A DNA stretch of 64,000 bases from Polynucleobacter tropicus. GTDB taxonomy: Bacteria; Pseudomonadota; Gammaproteobacteria; Burkholderiales; Burkholderiaceae. Position numbers and translations under genes: made by a program. The notes under the pieces were generated by a model that worked only from the letters and a program-made list of their open reading frames with translations, was not told where the DNA came from and did not search any database. This document shows, piece after piece, positions 38,368 to 50,983 of this stretch (position 1 is the stretch's first letter; each line of letters begins with the position of its first letter). The stretch is taken from the NCBI RefSeq assembly GCF_013307225.1, contig NZ_CP028942.1:186001-250000 (forward strand). The letters run 5' to 3'.

Positions 38368-38410
38368 AGGTATTTCAAAAGCAGATATTCAATAGCTATT
38401 TGAAATACCT
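38368..38410 (+). repeat. Perfect 12-bp inverted repeat between bamE and dapB
   Basis: AGGTATTTCAAA at 38368-38379 and TTTGAAATACCT at 38399-38410 are exact inverted copies around a 19-base loop. No U tract follows, so it is a poor intrinsic terminator. The dapB ribosome site is about 10 bases downstream. It may be an RNA hairpin in the dapB leader or a protein-binding site. Confidence 0.55.
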
Positions 38411-38432
38411 CTAATTAGAAGCGAAGAAACAC

Positions 38433-39236
38433 ATGATGAAAATTGCAATTGCTGGAGCAACCGGACGCATGGGCAAAATGTTGATTGAGGCTGTTCTCAA
38501 TACTCCCGATGCTCAATTGGTTGGTGCCCTCGATCATTCTTCTTGCTCTCAGTTGGGTGATGATGCAGGCGCGTTTTTAGGTAAAAAGACTGGGGTGATG
38601 ATTTCATCTGATGTAGCTGCAGTTTTGGCTAATGCAGAGTTTTTGATTGACTTCACAAGACCTGAAGGAACTATGGCTCATCTTGCAGTAGCTGAAAAAA
38701 CAGCTACCAAGATGATTATTGGTACGACAGGACTTAGCGCTGATCAAATCGCCAATCTAAAAAAAGCATCCGCTAAATTGGCAATCGTATTTGCTCCTAA
38801 TATGAGTGTTGGCGTGAATGCCACTTTTAAGCTTTTAGAAATTGCAGCCAAGATGTTGAATCAAGGATATGACATCGAGATCATCGAGGCACATCATCGC
38901 CATAAGGTAGATGCGCCATCAGGCACGGCTTTAAAAATGGGTGAAGTCATTGCAGAAGCTTTGGGCGAGAAGCTTGACGATGTTGCTGTATATGCACGCG
39001 AAGGGCATACAGGCGAACGCAAAGAGGGTTCCATTGGCTTTGCCACCATTCGTGGCGGAGATATTGTGGGTGATCACACTGTGCTATTTGCTGGTGATGG
39101 CGAGCGCATTGAAATTAGCCACAAATCATCAAGTCGTCAGTCATATGCGCAGGGTTCATTGCGCGCAGCACGTTTCTTGCAAAGCCAAAATTCTGGGCTG
39201 TATGACATGCAGGATGTGTTGGGATTACGCAAGTAA
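38433..39236 (+). CDS. dapB: 4-hydroxy-tetrahydrodipicolinate reductase
   Basis: DapB makes tetrahydrodipicolinate for lysine and meso-diaminopimelate, the peptidoglycan amino acid that Mpl also recycles. The nucleotide loop GATGRMGKM is near residues 8-16. The substrate-binding [13 protein letters not shown] with its catalytic His and Lys is near residue 153. The length of 267 residues is normal (E. coli 273). It begins ATGATG, and either Met may be used. AGCGAAG precedes it. Confidence 0.97.
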   Translation: MMKIAIAGATGRMGKMLIEAVLNTPDAQLVGALDHSSCSQLGDDAGAFLGKKTGVMISSDVAAVLANAEFLIDFTRPEGTMAHLAVAEKTATKMIIGTTGLSADQIANLKKASAKLAIVFAPNMSVGVNATFKLLEIAAKMLNQGYDIEIIEAHHRHKVDAPSGTALKMGEVIAEALGEKLDDVAVYAREGHTGERKEGSIGFATIRGGDIVGDHTVLFAGDGERIEISHKSSSRQSYAQGSLRAARFLQSQNSGLYDMQDVLGLRK

Positions 39237-39295
39237 ATCAAAAATACAGTTAAAAAACTGAAGAATAGAAAAATAAAAGAAAAGAGTTGTATTGA

Positions 39296-41968
<2,673 letters not shown>

Positions 41969-41987
41969 ATAGACGGAGAGCTAGATC

Positions 41988-42515
41988 ATGGTCATTAATC
42001 CACTTCGTCGCGCATTACTTGGACTGATTGCTAGTGTGCCTGTTACTGGCCTCTTGGCATGTGGCTATCGTTTGCGTGGCATGGTGGATTTGCCTTTTAA
42101 AGCAATTGCAATCACGGGAAATCCTTCGCCACCTTTGCGTGCTGATATCCAGACATCTATTTTGCAAGGAACCGATGCCAAGGTTGCAATTAACCCGAAG
42201 GACGCAGACCTTATTCTTGAAATCACGAATGATATTAATGGCCGTGAAATTTTGGCTTATAACGCCGCTGGTCAAGTGTCTGCATATCGCTTAAATATCC
42301 GCGTGGGCTTTCGAGCATTTGATAATTCTGGCGCTGACATTATTCCGGACAGCGAGATTTATATGACTCGTGACATGGACTTCTCAAATACTACCGTGTT
42401 GGCAACAGATGTTCAGCAACAACAATTCTTGTCTTTGATGCGCAAAGATTTGGCTGTGCAAATTTTGCGACGTATCTCTGCCGCTGCTAGAGCGCCAAGA
42501 ACTAAGTCGTTTTAA
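41988..42515 (+). CDS. lptE: LPS-assembly lipoprotein LptE
   Basis: LptE plugs the LptD barrel and helps insert lipopolysaccharide into the outer membrane. The N-terminal signal ends in the lipobox LLACGYRL, with the acylated Cys near residue 26. The mature part of about 150 residues shows the family pattern FRAFDNSG and SRLR-like segments but is weakly conserved, as usual. The location between leuS and holA is diagnostic. It starts 19 bases after leuS. Confidence 0.93.
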   Translation: MVINPLRRALLGLIASVPVTGLLACGYRLRGMVDLPFKAIAITGNPSPPLRADIQTSILQGTDAKVAINPKDADLILEITNDINGREILAYNAAGQVSAYRLNIRVGFRAFDNSGADIIPDSEIYMTRDMDFSNTTVLATDVQQQQFLSLMRKDLAVQILRRISAAARAPRTKSF

Positions 42516-42543
42516 AAAGAAAATTTAGAGAATCTAGACGCGC

Positions 42544-43605
42544 ATGGTTAAAGTCGACGCCCTGCAAGCACATCTCAAATCCCTGGGTTCTGGCGGGACA
42601 ATGTTGCCACTTTATATTTTTACTGGTGATGAGCCGCTATTGATGATGGAGGCCATGGATCAATTGCGCTTGACCGCTAAGAAACTAGGCTTTACCGAGC
42701 GCGAAGTGTTACTACAAGAGCGTGGATTTGATTGGAGCGCTTTATTGAGTGCAGGTCAAACCATGTCACTTTTTGGAGATAAGCGCTGGGTCGAGTTGCG
42801 CATCCCAACTGGGAAACCGGGTCGGGATGGCGCTGATGCTTTAAAGCAATTTGCTGCGCAGATAGGATCACAGCCTAATGGTTCAGAGGGGCCAGATACT
42901 GTTGTATGCATAGTGCTACCTAGGTTAGACGGTAAGACCAAAACTTCTGCCTGGTTTAGTGCATTGGATGATGCCGGTATGGCAATTCAGATTGATTCGA
43001 TTGATCGAGGCAATTTACCGAGATGGATTGCCGCTAGATTAAAAAAACAAAACCAAGAGGTGGAGAGTGGTTCAGAAGGCCAACGTGCTTTGGAATTTAT
43101 TGCTGATCAAGTTGAGGGTAATTTGATTGCCGCTCATCAAGAGATATTGAAGCTAGGGTTGCTCTATCCCGCTGGAGTGTTAACCGAGGAGCAAATTCGC
43201 TCTTCTATCTTAAAGGTGGCTCGCTATAACGTATTTGAGTTAACTGAGGCGATGTTGGCGGGAGATTTGCCTAGATTGAACCGCATGCTAGATGGTCTTA
43301 AGGGTGAGGGCGAGCCATTAGTCTTAATTTTATGGAGTGTCACTGAGGAGCTCAGACTGCTGTCAAAGATAAAAGCTGCTAGCGATGCTGGAGAGTCAGT
43401 TCAGCAGCTGATGCGTGCGAATCGGATTTGGGGTAATAAAGAGCGCTTGTATCCAACTGCCCTGAGAAGAATTCAGCCACTGAAGTTGCGTAGGGCCATG
43501 CAGGTAGCTGCAGGTCTAGATCGTCAAGTAAAGGGCTTATCCGCAGCAGAGTTGCCTGCAGACCCCTGGGATGGGCTGCGTTTAGTGGGAAATCTACTAC
43601 GCTAG
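42544..43605 (+). CDS. holA: DNA polymerase III delta subunit
   Basis: HolA is the clamp-opening subunit of the replicative clamp loader. The N-terminal domain has LYIFTGDEPLLMMEAMDQLR near residues 23-42, typical of HolA. The three-domain length of 353 residues agrees with E. coli (343). The C-terminal collar domain is less conserved. It lies 28 bases after lptE and 22 bases before proA. Confidence 0.95.
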   Translation: MVKVDALQAHLKSLGSGGTMLPLYIFTGDEPLLMMEAMDQLRLTAKKLGFTEREVLLQERGFDWSALLSAGQTMSLFGDKRWVELRIPTGKPGRDGADALKQFAAQIGSQPNGSEGPDTVVCIVLPRLDGKTKTSAWFSALDDAGMAIQIDSIDRGNLPRWIAARLKKQNQEVESGSEGQRALEFIADQVEGNLIAAHQEILKLGLLYPAGVLTEEQIRSSILKVARYNVFELTEAMLAGDLPRLNRMLDGLKGEGEPLVLILWSVTEELRLLSKIKAASDAGESVQQLMRANRIWGNKERLYPTALRRIQPLKLRRAMQVAAGLDRQVKGLSAAELPADPWDGLRLVGNLLR

Positions 43606-43627
43606 AAATTAGTAGAAAATAGCAAAG

Positions 43628-44905
43628 ATGAGTACTGAAATTCAAAAAATAATGCAGGACATTGGTCGCAGGGCACGTAGCGCTTCGCGCGCTATGGCTC
43701 GTGCATCTAGCGAACAAAAGAACCAAGCCTTATTGCATATCGCCAAGTTGGTTCGTCAAAAGGCGAGTGAGATTCAAAAAGTGAACTCAGTTGATGTTGA
43801 GCGTGCAAAAGCTAACGGTCAGGATGCGGCTTTTGTAGATCGCTTAACCATGACACCCAAAACTATTGAAACGATGGCTTTGGGTCTTGAGCAAATTGTT
43901 TCCTTAGAAGATCCTATTGGAAAAATTACTGCCTTAAAGAAGCAAGCATCAGGTATCGAGCTTGGTCAGATGCGAGTGCCATTAGGTGTCATTGGCATCA
44001 TTTATGAATCCCGTCCAAATGTGACCATTGATGCTGCCGCACTTTGTCTTAAATCTGGTAATGCGGTGATATTGCGCGGTGGCTCCGAAGCGATTGATTC
44101 CAATACATTGTTAGCTCAAATTATTCAAGAAGGTCTTACTGCTGCAAATCTCCCAAAAGATGCAGTTCAAGTGGTTACTACAACCGATCGTAGTGCTGTT
44201 GGCGAGATGATTACGATGACTCAATATATCGATGTCATTGTTCCGCGTGGCGGTAAGAGTTTGATTGCCCGTTTAATGGCTGAAGCGCGCGTTCCAATGA
44301 TTAAGCATTTGGATGGCATCTGCCACACCTATATTGATGCAGATGCTGATGTAGCCATGGCTATCAAGGTGTGCGACAACGCTAAGACGCAGCGTTATGC
44401 GCCTTGCAATGCTATGGAAACCCTGTTGGTAAATAAGAGCATTGCCTCGAAAGTACTGCCTGAGCTTTGCAAGATTTATCAAGATAAAGGGGTTGAGTTA
44501 CGCGTAGATCCCTCGACTCGCTCAACATTAGAGTCAAGCGGATTTAAAAACTTAGTCAATGCTACCGATGAAGATTGGCAAACAGAGTATTTGGCGCCAA
44601 TTTTGTCAATTAAAACTGTGGCTGATATGGATGAGGCCATGGATCACATTGAGCGTTATGGCAGCAAACATACTGATGCCATTATTACTAATAACCAAGC
44701 AAATGCGAATCGTTTCTTACGTGAGGTGGATAGTGCAAGTGTGATGGTAAACACCAGTACACGCTTTGCTGATGGATTTGAGTATGGTCTGGGTGCCGAG
44801 ATCGGTATTTCAAATGACAAGCTACATGCCCGTGGTCCAGTTGGCTTGGAAGGTCTAACTTCCCTTAAATATGTCGTCATGGGTCATGGTGAGATTCGTA
44901 CTTGA
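43628..44905 (+). CDS. proA: Gamma-glutamyl phosphate reductase
   Basis: ProA reduces the product of ProB to glutamate semialdehyde in proline synthesis. It is an aldehyde-dehydrogenase-fold enzyme of 425 residues. [20 protein letters not shown], the nucleotide-side VPRGGKSL and the catalytic Cys near residue 260 in [12 protein letters not shown] are present, and the C-terminal [17 protein letters not shown] is diagnostic. The separation from proB (1150) is usual in Burkholderiales, where proA travels with holA. Confidence 0.97.
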   Translation: MSTEIQKIMQDIGRRARSASRAMARASSEQKNQALLHIAKLVRQKASEIQKVNSVDVERAKANGQDAAFVDRLTMTPKTIETMALGLEQIVSLEDPIGKITALKKQASGIELGQMRVPLGVIGIIYESRPNVTIDAAALCLKSGNAVILRGGSEAIDSNTLLAQIIQEGLTAANLPKDAVQVVTTTDRSAVGEMITMTQYIDVIVPRGGKSLIARLMAEARVPMIKHLDGICHTYIDADADVAMAIKVCDNAKTQRYAPCNAMETLLVNKSIASKVLPELCKIYQDKGVELRVDPSTRSTLESSGFKNLVNATDEDWQTEYLAPILSIKTVADMDEAMDHIERYGSKHTDAIITNNQANANRFLREVDSASVMVNTSTRFADGFEYGLGAEIGISNDKLHARGPVGLEGLTSLKYVVMGHGEIRT

Positions 44906-44950
44906 TCCACACTCAATTCACATTAAATACATACTTCGGCACTGATCAAT

Positions 44951-45376
44951 ATGGCTAATGCCTACCTTTGGGTTAAAACCTTACACATCGTTTTTATTAC
45001 GTCGTGGTTTGCTGGTTTGTTTTATCTGCCGCGGATTTATGTAAATCTAGCTGATGAAAAAAATATCGAAGCCTACTCTCGACTCTTGGGAATGGCTGAT
45101 CGCTTATTTAGGTTTATGACCATTTTAGCGGTGCCGGCTGTTCTGTTGGGGCTCACACTGTGGCTTGGCTTTGGTATTGGCGCTCGAGATGTGTGGATGC
45201 ATGCCAAATTATTCTTTGTAATTTTGGTAATCGGTTACCACCACGCTTGTTGGGGTTTATTGAAGAAGTTTCGCGCTAGTCTCAATACAAGATCTGGTAT
45301 TTGGTATCGCTGGTTTAATGAAGTCCCAGTGATATTGTTGTTGGTTATTGTGGCTTTGGTGATTTTTAAACCCTGA
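44951..45376 (+). CDS. hemJ: Protoporphyrinogen oxidase HemJ (UPF0093 family)
   Basis: This 141-residue membrane protein has four hydrophobic segments. The N-terminal WVKTLHIVFITSWFAGLFYLPR is the hallmark of the HemJ/UPF0093 family, with a conserved His in helix 1 and the adjacent basic residue. HemJ oxidises protoporphyrinogen IX in heme synthesis in bacteria that lack HemG or HemY. A second histidine cluster is GYHHACWGLLKKFR. HemL, an early heme enzyme, is encoded 1.9 kb downstream. An older annotation could be 'CopD family protein'. Confidence 0.85.
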   Translation: MANAYLWVKTLHIVFITSWFAGLFYLPRIYVNLADEKNIEAYSRLLGMADRLFRFMTILAVPAVLLGLTLWLGFGIGARDVWMHAKLFFVILVIGYHHACWGLLKKFRASLNTRSGIWYRWFNEVPVILLLVIVALVIFKP

Positions 45377-45461
45377 TTCTAGGTTCTCGAGCCCCAACCC
45401 TTAGCTCTTTCATTTCGTTTTTATTTATTTTTCTTTCTAACTTTCTAAAACTGCGAGCCCC

Positions 45462-46925
45462 ATGAGATTTTTTGTTGTCTGCCCTGGCGGTTTAGAGATC
45501 CCGCTTGCACAGGAGCTGGCAGAAATTGCTGCGCGTCCTGATTCCAAGGTCTTGGGTGCCTGGGTCATTGACCCTACTCCCACTAGCCCTACGGGTGGTA
45601 TTGGGTTGTCTGGGCCATTATCGGCAGGGATGGCGCTCAATTTGCATTCCAGAATCGCGAGTCGCGTTTTATTGCAAATGGCGCAGGCTCCCTATAGGCA
45701 GGAAGATGATCTTTATAAACTTGCTGGCGGCTTAGCTTGGGAAGAGTGGTTTAACTCTAAACAAACTTTAAGGGTTGATGTCACTGCACATCGCTCACCA
45801 TTAAAGAGTCTAAATTTTGCAACACTCAAAATTAAAGATGCGATTGTGGATCGTTTACGTGATGTCACTGGCGATCGTCCGAGTATTGATACAACCTTTC
45901 CAGATATTCGGGTGCAGGCGCATTTAACTGCAACCCAAGTCACAATTTATCTTGATACTTCTGGCGAAGCTTTATTCAAGCGTGGTTGGCGTGATGAAAA
46001 AGGTGATGCACCGCTGAAGGAAAATTTGGCTGCCGGCATTCTGTCGATTACTGGTTGGAAGCCAGGCCAAACTTTATTTGATCCGATGTGCGGTAGCGGC
46101 ACCTTTTTAATTGAGGCGGCCCAAAAGGCTTTAGCGATACCACCTGGAGCCATTCGTGCGGATATATATGGGAATGATGCCAAACCCAGTCGCCTAGCTT
46201 ATCGTCCATTAATAACATCGACTCAGGGGTTTGGTTTTCTGCGACTAAAGCCTTTTAATGAGATGGCTGAACAAAAGCGTTGGCTTGCATTAAAAGAAGC
46301 AGCTCAGACAGAAATTCTGGAAAAGCGTAAACAATATCCTGATGCGCAATCCCTAGGAATTAGTGGTGGCGATATCAATGAAAAACTGGTTGCGATGTTT
46401 AAGGGCAATTGGCAACGTGCGCAGTTGCCTGATCAGCCTGTTGTTCGTCAGATCGATGCAATGGCAAGCAAGCCACCTGTTAATGCAAAAGATGGCGTGA
46501 TGCTGTTGAACCCTCCTTATGGTGAGCGTTTAGTTATTAAGGGTGGTCGTGGTCAAGATCGGGATCGGGATTTAAGGGGCATTGAGGATGAATCTGGTGA
46601 GCCAGAAAATCGATTTGAGCTCAATTTAGAAACTGGCCGCCAAAGTGCAAAGCGTTCAAGCCGAGAGTCATTAAAAAAACTTCAGGCCCAACAAGAACAA
46701 GACCCCAAGTTTGTGGAATTTTTGCGCCAATTTGGACAGCATCTGAAGGATGCTTTTGGTGGATGGAGTGTCTTTGTGTTGACTGCTGATATGGCGCTGC
46801 CAGGACAGTTGCGAATTAAAGAATCTAAGCGTACGCCTTTATTTAATGGTCCGTTGGAATGTCGCCTATTCAAGTTTGAGATGCATCAAAAACGTCCTGC
46901 AATAAAGCAGCCTAGCGATGAATGA
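45462..46925 (+). CDS. THUMP-domain 23S rRNA methyltransferase, RlmL-like
   Basis: This is a SAM-dependent rRNA guanine-N2 methyltransferase like the N-terminal half of E. coli RlmKL. The N-terminal THUMP region binds RNA. DPMCGSGTFLIEAA near residue 209 is the SAM loop, and LLNPPYGERL near residue 347 is the catalytic N-P-P-Y motif. An unusual charged insertion of about 60 residues follows (GRGQDRDRDLRGIEDESGEP and beyond) before the last beta-strands. It lacks the RlmK domain. At 487 residues it is longer than typical stand-alone forms. Confidence 0.88.
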   Translation: MRFFVVCPGGLEIPLAQELAEIAARPDSKVLGAWVIDPTPTSPTGGIGLSGPLSAGMALNLHSRIASRVLLQMAQAPYRQEDDLYKLAGGLAWEEWFNSKQTLRVDVTAHRSPLKSLNFATLKIKDAIVDRLRDVTGDRPSIDTTFPDIRVQAHLTATQVTIYLDTSGEALFKRGWRDEKGDAPLKENLAAGILSITGWKPGQTLFDPMCGSGTFLIEAAQKALAIPPGAIRADIYGNDAKPSRLAYRPLITSTQGFGFLRLKPFNEMAEQKRWLALKEAAQTEILEKRKQYPDAQSLGISGGDINEKLVAMFKGNWQRAQLPDQPVVRQIDAMASKPPVNAKDGVMLLNPPYGERLVIKGGRGQDRDRDLRGIEDESGEPENRFELNLETGRQSAKRSSRESLKKLQAQQEQDPKFVEFLRQFGQHLKDAFGGWSVFVLTADMALPGQLRIKESKRTPLFNGPLECRLFKFEMHQKRPAIKQPSDE

Positions 46926-47018
46926 AATGATGAGTTGAATAATTAAGGCGCTTTAAAATAGGTTGGGTGAGTTTATTAGTTGCGGTGAAGCAACTGTAAT
47001 AAAACGGAGAATAAATCG

Positions 47019-47189
47019 ATGGAATTTAAAACATATATGTGCCTTATTTGTGGCTGGGTCTATGACGAGGCCGCAGGCTTACCTGATGAAGGCATTGCTC
47101 CAGGAACGCTTTGGAAAGATGTCCCTATGAATTGGACTTGCCCAGAATGTGGTGCGCGCAAAGAAGATTTTGAAATGATGGCGATTTAA
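47019..47189 (+). CDS. Rubredoxin
   Basis: This 56-residue electron-transfer protein is easy to miss. Two CxxC pairs bind the single iron: MCLICGW near residues 7-13 and CPECGA near residues 40-45. The intervening GWVYDEAAGLPDEGIAPGT and the typical DVPMNWTCP are standard rubredoxin features. CGGAG lies about ten bases upstream of the ATG. The electron partner is unknown. Rubredoxin next to hemL recurs in Betaproteobacteria, as I recall. Confidence 0.96.
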   Translation: MEFKTYMCLICGWVYDEAAGLPDEGIAPGTLWKDVPMNWTCPECGARKEDFEMMAI

Positions 47190-47246
47190 TTATTTGCCGT
47201 TCATTAACAAAGTAATCACAAAACAACCAAGCAGATTGAGGTCACA

Positions 47247-48542
47247 GTGAGTCAAAACGATGCCTTATTTGAACGCGCACAGAAAACCATTCCTGGGGGC
47301 GTGAACTCACCAGTACGGGCATTTCGTCAGGTGGGTGGTACCCCACGTTTTGTCACTAGAGCGCAAGGCCCTTATTTTTGGGATGCAGACAATAAGCAAT
47401 ATATTGATCTGATTATGTCCTGGGGCCCAATGATTGTGGGCCATGCTCATCCAGAGGTGGTTGAGGCGGTCAAAAAAGCTGCAGAGACTAGCTTTAGTTA
47501 TGGCGCTCCAACCGAAGGTGAAATCGAATTGGCAGAGCGTATTTGCCAATTGATGCCTAGTATTGAGCAAGTGCGTATGGTTTCTAGTGGCACCGAGGCA
47601 GCTATGAGCGCCTTGCGTTTAGCTCGCGGTTATACAGGTCGTGACTTGATTATCAAATTCGAGGGCTGCTATCACGGGCATGCTGATAGCTTATTGGTAA
47701 AGGCGGGTTCGGGGCTACTGACTTTTGCTGACTCAACTCAAAATGCGCCATCCTCTGGCGGAGTGCCACAAGATTTAGTGAAACACACCTTGGTGTTGCC
47801 ATATAACGATGTTGCAGCATTTGAAGAAGTATTTAAAAAGCAGGGTGATCAAATTGCGGCAGTCATATTGGAGCCAATTGCTGGCAATATGAATTTGATT
47901 CAGCCATCTGGAGAATTTTTATCAGTTATCCGTAATCTCACTAGCAAATATGGCAGCGTTTTAATCTATGACGAAGTCATGACTGGCTTTAGGGTGGCCC
48001 TTGGTGGTGCTCAGTCCTTGCAGGGTGTTATTCCTGATTTAACTTGCCTAGGTAAGGTCATGGGTGGTGGTATGCCAATGGCAGCATTTGGCGGTAAAAA
48101 AGAAATCATGTCGAAGTTAGCCCCCTTGGGAAATGTTTATCAGGCCGGTACTTTGTCCGGCAACCCAGTGGCAGTTGCAGCAGGTTTGAAGACCTTAGAG
48201 ATTGTGTCTCGCGAAGGGTTTTATGAATGTCTCGGCGAGCAAACTCAAAAACTCATGCAAGGCTTAAAGCAGGCTGCCAACAAGGTAAATCTTCCATTTG
48301 CTGTTGATAGCGTAGGTGGCATGTTTGGCTTTTATTTTGCCGATCAAGTACCAACCTCATATGAGGCTGTTACAAAGACCAATATTGAGGCATTTAAAAA
48401 GTTTTTCCACCTCATGCTTGATGAAGGGGTGTACTTAGCGCCATCAGCATATGAGGCGGGTTTTACTTCAATAGCTCATACCAACGAAGTAATTGATGCA
48501 ATTATTTCTGCTGCAGAGAAGTCATTTCAGAAACTAAAGTAA
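47247..48542 (+). CDS. hemL: Glutamate-1-semialdehyde 2,1-aminomutase
   Basis: HemL makes 5-aminolevulinate from glutamate-1-semialdehyde, the C5 route to heme. It is a class III PLP enzyme. The Schiff-base lysine is Lys270 in [17 protein letters not shown]. The N-terminal [20 protein letters not shown] and [10 protein letters not shown] are diagnostic. The 431-residue length is normal. The start is GTG at 47247. The stop is 13 bases from the convergent apaH stop. Confidence 0.97.
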   Translation: MSQNDALFERAQKTIPGGVNSPVRAFRQVGGTPRFVTRAQGPYFWDADNKQYIDLIMSWGPMIVGHAHPEVVEAVKKAAETSFSYGAPTEGEIELAERICQLMPSIEQVRMVSSGTEAAMSALRLARGYTGRDLIIKFEGCYHGHADSLLVKAGSGLLTFADSTQNAPSSGGVPQDLVKHTLVLPYNDVAAFEEVFKKQGDQIAAVILEPIAGNMNLIQPSGEFLSVIRNLTSKYGSVLIYDEVMTGFRVALGGAQSLQGVIPDLTCLGKVMGGGMPMAAFGGKKEIMSKLAPLGNVYQAGTLSGNPVAVAAGLKTLEIVSREGFYECLGEQTQKLMQGLKQAANKVNLPFAVDSVGGMFGFYFADQVPTSYEAVTKTNIEAFKKFFHLMLDEGVYLAPSAYEAGFTSIAHTNEVIDAIISAAEKSFQKLK

Positions 48543-48555
48543 AGAGACTGGCTCA

Positions 48556-49395
48556 TTACATCCTTAGTGGGTGGTCATAACCATCGACTTGGATGATTTC
48601 AGAGGATTTCATATCCTTGTTTGAATCTGAGATCTCCATGGCAGTAAGTTTTCCGCCCCATACGCAACCGGTATCTAGACCAACAACATTATGTTGGCGC
48701 ATCAATCCTAGAGTTGACCAGTGACCAAAGTAAATAACAGTGTCCTGAGTTTTTCGCTTTGGTACCTTAAACCAGGGAATAAAACCCTTTGGACCATCTT
48801 CTAAACCTTCTTTGCTTTCAAATTCCATCTTGCCGCTAGGTGTGCAAAAGCGCATTCTGGTTAAAGCATTGGTAATTACTCGAAGGCGATCATAGCCTTT
48901 TAAAGAATTACTCCATTGGTTGGGAGCATTGCCGTACATATTGGCTAGAAATTCTTTATATGATTTTTTACGCAATACTTTTTCCACCTCTTGGGCGCAT
49001 TCAATGGTTTGCTGTAAATCCCACTGAGGTAGCACACCGCCGTGCACTGTTAAGCAATTGCCGTTGCTTAATGCCATTGGTCGCTTACGTAGCCAGTTGA
49101 TTAACTCTGCTCTATCGGGTGCGTTAAGTATGGGTTCAACAGTATCTAGCCCTCGCGTCTTACGAATGCCTGCATCAATTGCAAGTAGATGTAAATCGTG
49201 ATTTCCTAGAATGCATTCGGCGCGTCCAGATTCTTGAAGGGATTTGAGTTTTCGTAGGGCGCCCAAGGAGTCTGGGCCCCGATTGACTAGATCCCCCAAA
49301 AAAATCATCTTGGATTCTTTTGGTAGTTTTTTAACGAGGGCATTCAGGGAAGGTGCGCATCCCTGTACATCACCTACAGCATAGATCTTGCTCAT
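48556..49395 (-). CDS. apaH: Bis(5'-nucleosyl)-tetraphosphatase, symmetrical
   Basis: ApaH splits diadenosine tetraphosphate into two ADP and also removes Np4 caps from RNA, complementing RppH at 2543-3142. The metallophosphatase motifs are GDVQGC near residue 7, GDLVNRGPDS near 35 and GNHDLH near 64, with later HGG and GLDTGCVWGG. The length of 279 residues matches E. coli (280). It lies 39 bases after the phrB stop on the same strand, without clear coupling. Confidence 0.97.
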   Translation of the reverse strand: MSKIYAVGDVQGCAPSLNALVKKLPKESKMIFLGDLVNRGPDSLGALRKLKSLQESGRAECILGNHDLHLLAIDAGIRKTRGLDTVEPILNAPDRAELINWLRKRPMALSNGNCLTVHGGVLPQWDLQQTIECAQEVEKVLRKKSYKEFLANMYGNAPNQWSNSLKGYDRLRVITNALTRMRFCTPSGKMEFESKEGLEDGPKGFIPWFKVPKRKTQDTVIYFGHWSTLGLMRQHNVVGLDTGCVWGGKLTAMEISDSNKDMKSSEIIQVDGYDHPLRM

Positions 49396-49434
49396 GCTGA
49401 TATCTTAAAGCGGAATATTAAAGCCTGACCAGTT

Positions 49435-50907
49435 CTAGGTAACTTTTTTGACTACGCTATAGCGCACCAAGGTTTTTTTTCGTGCCTCGTCATGATCTAC
49501 GATAGGGTGTGGGTAGTCTCTACCTAACACGATGCCTGCGGCTTCAAGCTCAATATGGCCAGCTTGCCAGGGGGCATGGATAGTTTTTTTAGAGAGTTTC
49601 TCGAGCTGCGGCAGGTACCGTCGGATGAACTTGCCTTCAGAGTCAAATTTCTCTGATTGGGTGATGGGGTTAAAGATGCGGAAATAGGGTTGGGCATCGC
49701 AGCCGGAAGAGGAAGCCCATTGCCAGCCACCGTTGTTTGAGGAGAGCTCAAAATCATTCAGATGTTCTGCGAAATAAGCCTCTCCCCAGCGCCAATCAAT
49801 TCCCAAATCTTTTGTCAAAAAGCTAGCTACAACCATACGTAAGCGATTGTGCATATAACCAGTTTGGTTTAGTTGATGCATTGCTGCATCAACTAATGGA
49901 TAGCCTGTTTTACCTTCACACCAAGCCTGAAATAATTTCTTGGCGTGAGCGCCACTTTCCCAAATGATATTGTCATAGTCTGGTTTAAATGAAACCCCAG
50001 TTGCTAAGCGAGGATGATTTGCCAGAATCATGAAATAAAAATCACGCCAAATCAGCTCACTAAGCCATATGGTGGCTCCCATGCTGCCAGTTAGCATTCT
50101 GCGATGCGCTTCACGTACCAGGCCTCGAATTGAGAGCATTCCAAAGCGCAAGTGTGTTGATAAATAACTGACACCCTTAATCGCAGGAAAATCTCTACCA
50201 ACTTGGTACTGATCAATACGCGAGAGAAAGTCGTCTAAAAATAGCTGACCACCTTCCGAGCCAGGCGGGAGATAGGATTCAATACCGGTAGGGCAGAATC
50301 CCATGGACTCAAGGGAGAGGAATGGCAGATCCAGTTTTTTTGGAATGGGTGCATATTGCCCTTGCTTTGGATTGCAATCGTGAGCAGCTAGATCTTTTTC
50401 TTGAAGTGTTTTCAGCCAATTATTTTTGTAAGGCGTAAAGACTGAAAAGACAGTATTGGAATTTGTGAGAATTTCTTTCTTCTCAAAAATTACTTGATCT
50501 TTGAAAGTCTCAAATTCAATACCTAATTTTGACAATAATGTTTTTACAGTTTCATCTCGATCATTCGCAGAGGGCTCGTAATCATGATTTGTGAAAACAG
50601 TTTGTACACCTAGCTCTTTGGCAATTTGGGGAATGCATTCAGTAGGCTTTCCAAAGCGCACGATGAGCCCCCCTCCGGATTGGCGAAGCTGGTCATCTAT
50701 TTGCTTTAAGCCTTGCCAGATGAAATCTACGCGCCGATCATGTTTAAGGCCCTTGGAATCCAGTTCACCCTTCAGAAGGGGTTGAAGAATATCGGTATCG
50801 AAAACAAAAGCTAACCAGACCTGCTTACTTTCTCTTAGGGCATGAGAAAGGGCTGCATTGTCATACAGGCGAAGGTCTCGACGAAGCCAAACAAGTGCTT
50901 TTTCCAT
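49435..50907 (-). CDS. phrB: Deoxyribodipyrimidine photolyase, class I CPD type
   Basis: This enzyme repairs cyclobutane pyrimidine dimers with light. I start at ATG 50907 (MEKALVWLRRDLRL), giving 490 residues. The longer frame adds about 99 residues of non-homologous sequence. The antenna-binding domain is N-terminal. The FAD domain has WLSELIWRDFYFMIL, then TGYPLVDAAMHQL and the tryptophan-rich GGWQWASSSGCDAQPYFRIF. The family length is about 470-490. It is divergent from the YdcF-like gene with 76 bases between. Confidence 0.95.
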   Translation of the reverse strand: MEKALVWLRRDLRLYDNAALSHALRESKQVWLAFVFDTDILQPLLKGELDSKGLKHDRRVDFIWQGLKQIDDQLRQSGGGLIVRFGKPTECIPQIAKELGVQTVFTNHDYEPSANDRDETVKTLLSKLGIEFETFKDQVIFEKKEILTNSNTVFSVFTPYKNNWLKTLQEKDLAAHDCNPKQGQYAPIPKKLDLPFLSLESMGFCPTGIESYLPPGSEGGQLFLDDFLSRIDQYQVGRDFPAIKGVSYLSTHLRFGMLSIRGLVREAHRRMLTGSMGATIWLSELIWRDFYFMILANHPRLATGVSFKPDYDNIIWESGAHAKKLFQAWCEGKTGYPLVDAAMHQLNQTGYMHNRLRMVVASFLTKDLGIDWRWGEAYFAEHLNDFELSSNNGGWQWASSSGCDAQPYFRIFNPITQSEKFDSEGKFIRRYLPQLEKLSKKTIHAPWQAGHIELEAAGIVLGRDYPHPIVDHDEARKKTLVRYSVVKKVT

Positions 50908-50983
50908 AACCCCTATATTAGGGTGAAATTCAATAATGCGTTGAAGGCGGGCCCAATTAAACAGGTTAAGATCAGGATTAACT

